NCBI GenBank assembly: GCA_026770585.1
Contig: MU647590.1
Location: forward strand, 59,499 to 69,829
Origin: Baffinella frigidus
Taxonomy: Eukaryota > Cryptophyceae > Cryptomonadales > Baffinellaceae
Reading direction: 5' to 3'
Length of the DNA stretch: 10,331 nucleotides
The position numbers and the translations under genes are program-made. Below are positions 5,568-10,331 of the stretch, in pieces. How positions within the stretch are numbered: position 1 is the stretch's first letter; each line of letters begins with the position of its first letter. The notes below the pieces were generated by a model. The model searched no databases, was not told the DNA's origin, and was given only the letters and a program-made list of their open reading frames with translations.

Positions 5568-5857
5568 CTATCCTTATTTCCTAGTGGGCAAGGATGGAAT
5601 GCTCTAGTGGAGAACGATCCGGAGTCTGGATCAGATGCCGTGTTGGGCTAGGATGGAATCGTGCGGTGTATGGGTGGGTATGTACGAGTGTCAGTGAAAT
5701 ACAAAACATGCGAGCGAGGCTCACAAAACACATTCACAATTGTTGTCATTTTTGTTTTAATACCACCCACCACAACACCTCACACTATCTGAACCTAAGC
5801 ATGTGATACGACTGCGAAATATCATGTTGAAAAGCAGAAGAATGAGACCCAGATGTT
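5568..5857. other. Convergent intergenic spacer
   Basis: The 3' ends of the ankyrin and RING-like genes face each other across this AT-rich spacer. On the minus strand ATTAAA (5761-5756), about 97 nt after the RING-like gene's stop, is a variant polyadenylation signal. AGGATGGAATG near 5590 and AGGATGGAATC near 5650 form a short repeat. No gene is supported. Confidence 0.5.
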
Positions 5858-7324
5858 TCAGACCGGTACAACGACCGGGGCAGCATTGTTGTCCCCGGCA
5901 GCATTGTTGTCCCCGGCAGCATTGTTGTCTCCGGCTGCGTCGTTGTCTCCGGCTGCGTCGGCGTTGATACGGGCCTCTTCAGCCTTCCTGGCATTGCGAT
6001 CGCGCTTTTTCAGCGTGCCCTGTTTACCAGAGTGATATCGACGCGCCGCATCTCGCACAGCCCAGTTGAATGAGTTGATATGGGGGCGGGAGCCATCTCC
6101 TTTTCCCCCAAGCAGATGGATATGGGACGTGTGAGCATCGATCGAAGGAGCCTGCGAAGGGTCATACATCCACAGCTTATAGAGCCGATCAGACTCTCTC
6201 TCCTGTACCGAGAACGGGTGCACCTCAAAATGCTTCCTCCGTGCGTAGTTGATAGCCTCGGATGAGAAACTCTTGCGCGGCGCGAGGTTGTACGCGCGAA
6301 GCATGCGGGCCATTCGAGAGGGATCCTCGATCGCATTGATGCCGTCAAGAATACTTCCGCGCACCAGGGCCTTCCCACCCGGAGGGTATAGCGTGCGGTC
6401 GACCCGAGACAACAGCTCAGTCAAGCCGATTCGCTGACCAGTACCAGCGGTAAAGCCCCAGAGGAACCCCTCGTTCAAACGCGGGTCTTTCCACTGATAA
6501 ATGCCACTTGCAAATTTCTCAGTAGACGACCTGCCGACGATAAATGGGTTCCCGTGGTACACAAACAACCCCTCAAGTTCAGCTCTGGTGCGTACCACCT
6601 CCAATGTTTCCTCAACTTTGGTGAGCTTACGGTTGATGCCCCGGAATCGTGCCAGCTTGCTCTTCGGTGCGACGTCTGGAAAATCTACAATAGGGAGTTC
6701 ATCGGTGCCCCAATAGGGCTGTCCCTGCGGGTCGAAGTGGCGGCCCTTGAAATCCTTGACAAATGCGCGGCCCACCTCAGCAATTCTTTCATCAACGTCC
6801 ACACCCGCAGGAGGGAACAGCTTGAAATGTTTCATCTGCTGCATTGTGGCATAAAACCCACTCGCAGTGGCTTCGGGTGGGATCTCCAGACGAACCACCG
6901 GATGATTCGAGTATGTTGCATTAAACAATGCCTTATCTGCGGGAGAGAGACCCTGCCGAACGACTTCGGATTGCCTCCGGAATAATTCGTCTTCAGCCAT
7001 GAAGGTAATTTCAGGTCCTGGTGTACATCTCACCATTTTCGTGCGGTCGGGGCCAGGTCCATCACCTAACTCGGAGGGGGGGTACATCCTCGAGGTACCA
7101 TCAGGATTGCGCTCGTGGCAATTTTTGATAGGACACTCCCTGATGCGAGATAAACACGATTGGCACGTGATTGAGCCACAATGCTCAGATGTGGCGAGAT
7201 GAACATACCCCCCATTCACGTGAAACCCGCGGGGGTCAAAACATATGCAACACTCGAGCACCGTAAAAGTCTGAACCGTGAATTTGAGAATTTCCTCGAT
7301 ATTCCTTGCCACCAGAGCGTCCAT
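5858..7324 (-). CDS. Large protein with degenerate N-terminal RING-like finger, 488 aa
   Basis: The longest frame opens with GTG at 7330; the first ATG (7324) is preferred, with A at -3 and G at +4. Residues 25-69 resemble a RING finger, the E2-binding module of many ubiquitin ligases: C25-x2-C28, then C49, C54-x2-C57, C64 and C69. Two features are atypical. The usual CGH triad reads CGS (Ser51 at the histidine position, with His48 just before), and the last pair is CPIKNC rather than CPxxC. It may bind zinc in an altered way or have lost ligase activity. Residues ~95-430 form a long domain I do not recognise, with conserved-looking patches such as LFVYHGNPFIVGRSS, GFLWGFTAGTG and HIHLLGGKGDG. 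A basic stretch (KKRDRNARKAEE, ~439-450) could be a nuclear signal. The tail has AAGDNN hexapeptide repeats and ends in PVVVPV. A TATA-like element lies ~54 nt upstream. Confidence 0.85.
   Translation of the reverse strand: MDALVARNIEEILKFTVQTFTVLECCICFDPRGFHVNGGYVHLATSEHCGSITCQSCLSRIRECPIKNCHERNPDGTSRMYPPSELGDGPGPDRTKMVRCTPGPEITFMAEDELFRRQSEVVRQGLSPADKALFNATYSNHPVVRLEIPPEATASGFYATMQQMKHFKLFPPAGVDVDERIAEVGRAFVKDFKGRHFDPQGQPYWGTDELPIVDFPDVAPKSKLARFRGINRKLTKVEETLEVVRTRAELEGLFVYHGNPFIVGRSSTEKFASGIYQWKDPRLNEGFLWGFTAGTGQRIGLTELLSRVDRTLYPPGGKALVRGSILDGINAIEDPSRMARMLRAYNLAPRKSFSSEAINYARRKHFEVHPFSVQERESDRLYKLWMYDPSQAPSIDAHTSHIHLLGGKGDGSRPHINSFNWAVRDAARRYHSGKQGTLKKRDRNARKAEEARINADAAGDNDAAGDNNAAGDNNAAGDNNAAPVVVPV
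5880..5962. repeat. 18-bp coding minisatellite (AAGDNN repeats)
   Basis: Unit GCAGCATTGTTGTCCCCG starts at 5880, 5898, 5916 and 5934, followed by a partial unit. On the minus strand it encodes AAGDNN/AAGDND near the C-terminus of the RING-like protein. The first units are nearly identical; those nearer the gene body carry TCTCCGGCTGCGTC variants. Copy changes keep the frame. Confidence 0.95.
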
Positions 7325-7377
7325 TGTCACCGAAACCGGAAAAGACCGGGGGTAACGTGGTCTGAAAAACCCAAAGC

Positions 7378-7385
7378 TTTAAATA
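7378..7385 (-). promoter_or_regulatory. TATA-like element of the RING-like gene
   Basis: On the minus strand the sequence reads CCCATATTTAAAGC, with TATTTAAA about 54 nt upstream of the ATG at 7324, a spacing fitting a short 5' leader. Confidence 0.5.
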
Positions 7386-7446
7386 TGGGACACAACGCTA
7401 CTGGTATGCGAGTCGAGTCAATCGCGGTGTACATACTAGTAAAAAT

Positions 7447-7452
7447 TTTATT
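7447..7452 (-). terminator. Polyadenylation signal AATAAA after the large CxxC gene
   Basis: The minus strand reads GTCAATAAAATTTTT, about 215 nt past the stop codon of the large gene and before the TATA-like element of the next gene. The position suits a eukaryotic-type 3' end; a chance match in AT-rich DNA is possible. Confidence 0.4.
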
Positions 7453-7665
7453 GACATCACATTGGAGGGTACGAGCTCGTATTAATAGACACATTTCAAT
7501 TTTCACAAGACAACCCCAATAGCAGTAGATTTCGCGCATCGTCCTGGCATGCTTTTGCAACAGGATACCATACTAGAGTTCCGCGATTCTACGTAACAGC
7601 ATGTACGAATTACATATTTGCCTTCGTCCAATGCAGTACATCGAGCAGTGTCACGTGTGGTGCAT

Positions 7666-10062
7666 CTAGACTGTGTCAGACAGCGGATCGGGTGTAGCAA
7701 GGAGCTTTTGTATGAGATGGCGTACGTACGTACGTACGTGATATGACACCATCTCATTGAACAACAAAGGCATCCGCAACATCTTCTCCACAGCCTTTTT
7801 ATGAGTTTTTGCGCGCATCAACTTACACCAGAGTCCAGGAGGCGAGTATCTATCGAGTAATGTGCTCGATGTAATGACTTCCATATCTTTCAAAGCCTCC
7901 ACGTGACTGAGAAGATACACTCTCATATCACGCAGGATCGAAATCGTCTCATCGTGTAGCTCCGGTATAGACTTCGGTTGTAGTGGTGGCGAAGGCAATA
8001 GCCCAGACCCAGACGGAGGCGGAGATGCAGGCTCTTGCTTGACACTGTGGCGGCCGTAGATGGGGTTGATCAGAAAGTATTTACCAGCGCCATAATCCGA
8101 GTACGTTCCCGTGCATATCTTCCAGCGCATGATACCAACACGAAGTAGTTGGGCGTCTAAAAAGATCTTCCCGAGCATATGCAGGTGTTTCGGGTATCGA
8201 TGCAACCTTCTCTCGTATTGGGTTTCACTGATTTGGGTCTTGTTTGAAAGCGCGAACATATGCATAGCGATCCCCTGAGCACTGATCATACCATTCGTGA
8301 TACCATGAATCGATTTGGAGAAAAGTCCGTGAAACTGGTCATGGTATACGTCCGCAGCGCCATTAAGCTTGAACCGCATGATATTATCGGCACCAAAGTA
8401 GAACTCATGTACGGTCTGTCGTGTAGGACGGTGGTTCTCATGCGTAGCCGCAAACCCGTATTCAGCACATTCCACAACCACATACTTCCAGAACTGGTCA
8501 ATATCCATTGCGAGACCGATGCCCAACAGTGAATCTAATTCTGGGGCTCCATTCGGTCCATCCCACGGAACTCCATTCGGCCCACCGACCCCTGGAGCTC
8601 TATTCGGTCCACCGACCCCTGGAGCTCTATTCGGTCCACCGACCCCTGGAGCTCTATTCGGTCCACCGACCCCTGGAGCTCTATTCGGTCCACCGACCCC
8701 TGGAGCTCCATTCGGCCCATCCCACGGAACTCCATCCGTCCCACCCAACCCTGGAACTCCATTCATCACATCCGGCCGAACAGGCAATGTAATAGAACCC
8801 GCAATATACAGGCTCATCTTGATGCATGCATGATGCACAGCGCATGCAGAGAAGGCAGCATATGCTTTGTACCGATGGCGCAATGAGATGGCAGCCGGCC
8901 TGGGTCCTTCCTTCTTTTTAGGTGGTGGATCGAGCGCGGAGGCGTCCTGGAAACACGCTGTTGCGGTCTGCATATTCAAGAAGAAGAGCTGCTGGATAAA
9001 AACCTGTACGACACGGAAATCTGCAATACGGTCATTTCCACGGAGGAACGCGTACCTGGATGCCAATTTCAAGTAAACAGCCCGGACAATGTAGAGCATC
9101 ACTACGGTCGCAGTCAATTCACTCAGCTCGTTTCGTTGGGCGGTAGTCCTGTTACTAGCAGGGACATGCGCCTTCCGTATACCCAACACAGCTAATACGG
9201 CGGTGTTCCACATAAATGTCATCGTCTGGGTTTGATTACAGTCTTGACACGCAGAGTGCGTGAGATTGTCGTAGTGCACCTGCAACTTGTGTATTTTTTC
9301 AAGTGTAGATAAGGCACACAGCTTTCTCTCGAGCCACGCACAGGCAAACCGGAGGTTGTGTCGATCGGATACATCGACTGTATCGGTGTCCTCAGCAAGA
9401 GCGGTGAATGTCGCCAACGCAGAATCGAATGTGTATGCAACCTGAGACGTAATGTTCTCGATGAGCACCGCTGTGTTCCGTGTGGCCCACGCCTGCTGCA
9501 CCACAAGTCCCTCGGCCAGAGATCCGGGGATGCCACGAACAGGAAGAAAGTTCTGTCCCGCAACAAAATCACATAGGAACTTCCAGATAGAGTCCCATGT
9601 GTGCAGTAGATGTGTACACGTATAATTCTGCCTGAGAATGGACCGACTATGCTTGTGTAGGACATGCGATTTTTGGAAGTCAGAGAACAACCGCTCATAG
9701 GAGTTATTTTTCAAGGATACGTAAAGCTGTTCGATCGAATATAATGTGGCCCCTAGATGTGTCCGATCGCCGCCACTCCAACGGAATGGCCAACCACAGA
9801 TCATACATTGGTTGTCAATACATGCCATCTTCAACTGTATATGCCGCTCCCGCTCTTTCACATTTCTGGAAACAGGGGCCTGTGTGCCACCGGACGGGTC
9901 TTCATCATCACGTTCTTCATCATCCACATTGTAATTCGGACGGGGTGGGAGTTCATCGTCCACATCATCCCAATCGAATCCATCATCGGCACCCTCTGCA
10001 ATGTCAAATTCTCGAACCATACGCCCCCTGTTAATTCTATCTACAACATCAGGATCGTCCAT
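7666..10062 (-). CDS. Large unknown protein with two CxxC motifs and nonapeptide array, ~798 aa
   Basis: I do not recognise a family. The frame is open from GTG at 10194, but no ATG occurs until 10104 (812 aa) and 10062 (798 aa). The ATG at 10062 is preferred: A at -3, G at +4, and ~57 nt below a TATAAAA box that is only 15 nt from the ATG at 10104. Numbering from 10062: an acidic segment (~18-56, rich in DD and DE); a putative zinc ligand set C81-x4-C86-x2-C89; a helical Cys/His-rich region (~135-365) including C272-x2-C275; a basic PPPKKKEGPRP patch (~379-389), possibly nuclear; a PNRAPGVGG nonapeptide array (~434-508); a second globular part (~515-675, Tyr/His-rich); a proline-rich linker (~678-696); and a helical, basic C-terminus. 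There is no signal peptide. Two distant CxxC pairs recall herpesvirus-type packaging accessory proteins (UL32 family), but that is a loose resemblance, not an assignment. Confidence 0.85.
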   Translation of the reverse strand: MDDPDVVDRINRGRMVREFDIAEGADDGFDWDDVDDELPPRPNYNVDDEERDDEDPSGGTQAPVSRNVKERERHIQLKMACIDNQCMICGWPFRWSGGDRTHLGATLYSIEQLYVSLKNNSYERLFSDFQKSHVLHKHSRSILRQNYTCTHLLHTWDSIWKFLCDFVAGQNFLPVRGIPGSLAEGLVVQQAWATRNTAVLIENITSQVAYTFDSALATFTALAEDTDTVDVSDRHNLRFACAWLERKLCALSTLEKIHKLQVHYDNLTHSACQDCNQTQTMTFMWNTAVLAVLGIRKAHVPASNRTTAQRNELSELTATVVMLYIVRAVYLKLASRYAFLRGNDRIADFRVVQVFIQQLFFLNMQTATACFQDASALDPPPKKKEGPRPAAISLRHRYKAYAAFSACAVHHACIKMSLYIAGSITLPVRPDVMNGVPGLGGTDGVPWDGPNGAPGVGGPNRAPGVGGPNRAPGVGGPNRAPGVGGPNRAPGVGGPNGVPWDGPNGAPELDSLLGIGLAMDIDQFWKYVVVECAEYGFAATHENHRPTRQTVHEFYFGADNIMRFKLNGAADVYHDQFHGLFSKSIHGITNGMISAQGIAMHMFALSNKTQISETQYERRLHRYPKHLHMLGKIFLDAQLLRVGIMRWKICTGTYSDYGAGKYFLINPIYGRHSVKQEPASPPPSGSGLLPSPPLQPKSIPELHDETISILRDMRVYLLSHVEALKDMEVITSSTLLDRYSPPGLWCKLMRAKTHKKAVEKMLRMPLLFNEMVSYHVRTYVRHLIQKLLATPDPLSDTV
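7721..7740. repeat. CGTA tetranucleotide microsatellite inside coding sequence
   Basis: About five CGTA units, a self-complementary tetranucleotide, encode the YHVRTYVRH segment near the C-terminus of the large CxxC protein. Because the unit is 4 bp, a gain or loss would shift the frame and replace the last ~20 residues. Confidence 0.85.
8550..8759. repeat. 27-bp coding minisatellite with 24-bp border units
   Basis: Five 27-bp units start at 8574, 8601, 8628, 8655 and 8682 (core TATTCGGTCCACCGACCCCT), the middle ones almost identical. A 24-bp variant containing CATCCCACGGAACTC lies on each side (8550-8573 and 8709-8732), followed by one more diverged 27-bp unit. On the minus strand it encodes PNRAPGVGG nonapeptides bordered by GVPWDGPNGAP. 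It is Gly/Pro-rich and probably unstructured, without the strict Gly-x-y period of collagen. Confidence 0.95.
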
Positions 10063-10118
10063 GTTTCCAGTTCCACCTCTCAGACCACCCGCATCCGCAG
10101 ACATCTGGATTGCCTCGG

Positions 10119-10125
10119 TTTTATA
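10119..10125 (-). promoter_or_regulatory. TATA box of the large CxxC gene
   Basis: The minus strand reads CTGGTATAAAACCGAGG, a canonical TATA box. It is ~57 nt before the ATG at 10062 but only 15 nt before the ATG at 10104. If transcription starts 25-30 nt below it, the message begins between the two ATGs, favouring 10062. Confidence 0.6.
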
Positions 10126-10262
10126 CCAGACATTACGACGTCCTAATATACTCCATATGTACACCCCTGCTGAAACATATACTCCAACGCGCACGTGTTA
10201 TTCCAATAGACAATTAAGAGATACAAACGGATTGTGGGGTTGACTTCATTCAACTCAGAGGT

Positions 10263-10289
10263 CTGTCGTTAATGCGACAGTCGACTGTC
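10263..10289. repeat. Overlapping hairpin and 14-bp palindrome upstream of the large gene
   Basis: CTGTCG-TTAATG-CGACAG (10263-10280) is a 6-bp stem with a 6-nt loop. It overlaps the perfect palindrome GACAGTCGACTGTC (10276-10289). A further CCCACAG follows. Located ~150 bp above the TATA box and near the window edge, it could be a binding site for a dimeric regulator in a shared or divergent promoter. The neighbouring gene is not visible. Confidence 0.5.
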
Positions 10290-10331
10290 CCACAGATGGT
10301 GGGAGCTGAGGGACTGGTTAGTTTTCCCAAC

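Larger units (their letters stand above)
7331..7665. other. Intergenic spacer between the two minus-strand genes
   Basis: It carries the 3' flank of the large CxxC-protein gene and the promoter of the RING-like gene. No gene is supported; short frames here lack any distinguishing feature. It includes a 10-bp palindrome ACGAGCTCGT near 7470, an AATAAA signal and a TATA-like element, each listed separately. Confidence 0.5.

Noticed and set aside
8508-8833. Frames antisense to the nonapeptide array, with their own 9-residue repeats
   Set aside because: A 27-bp repeat is in frame in all six frames, so these are by-products of the array inside the large minus-strand gene.
10063-10194. N-terminal extension of the large protein from GTG at 10194
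   Set aside because: It has no ATG before 10104, and the TATA box lies inside the extension, so it is more likely promoter and leader.
10325-10331. Window ends in CCCAAC and begins CCCAACTCC, hinting at circularity or terminal repeats
   Set aside because: Six matching bases at the two edges are too few to support a terminal repeat.
1-10331. tRNA or rRNA genes
   Set aside because: No cloverleaf consensus (GGTTCGAATCC-like arm) or rRNA signature segment was found on reading both strands.

Overview
The window looks like the extreme left (subtelomeric) end of a chromosome or contig from a microbial eukaryote, passing into a compact block of intronless genes. The eukaryotic assignment rests on CCCTAAA/CCCCTAA-type telomeric heptamers (plant/algal/protist style), MITE-like foldback elements, TATA-box promoters, AATAAA-like signals and ATGs in Kozak-like context without Shine-Dalgarno sites. 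The species cannot be named from the sequence.

Layout: 1-478 is degenerate telomeric repeat (C-rich strand, as at a left chromosome end), interrupted by an AT-rich island at 99-261. 479-898 is GC-rich low-complexity DNA with triplet microsatellites. 938-1044 is an 11-bp-phased array of the heptamer TGTCAGC in both orientations. 1138-2429 holds three copies of a ~122-bp terminal-inverted-repeat element; one carries a second 100-bp inverted-repeat element nested in its right arm. Between copies two and three, a G-rich telomeric array (1853-2038) meets a C-rich array (2083-2200) head to head, the arrangement left by a telomere-telomere fusion or inverted duplication. 2890-3354 (minus) is a possible small gene built from a tandem duplication.

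From 3937 the character changes. Four long intronless ORFs fill about 86% of the remaining sequence up to 10062: a 157-aa helical protein (plus), a 310-aa ankyrin-repeat protein (plus), a 488-aa protein with a degenerate RING-like finger at its N-terminus (minus), and a ~798-aa protein with two widely separated CxxC motifs and a Gly/Pro/Asn-rich nonapeptide array (minus). The pairs are convergent, with short AT-rich spacers, and each has a TATA-like element roughly 50-70 nt before the chosen start codon. Gene density, lack of introns, ankyrin plus RING content and two unrecognised large proteins suggest an integrated large DNA virus or virus-derived element beside a telomere. No viral hallmark gene (capsid, polymerase, terminase, primase) lies in the window, so this is inference. 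Ankyrin and RING proteins often work in ubiquitin-linked host manipulation in large DNA viruses, but nothing here shows that these two interact.

For both large minus-strand genes the longest reading frame opens with GTG. I moved their starts to the first well-placed ATG (7324 and 10062) and did the same for the small gene (3354).
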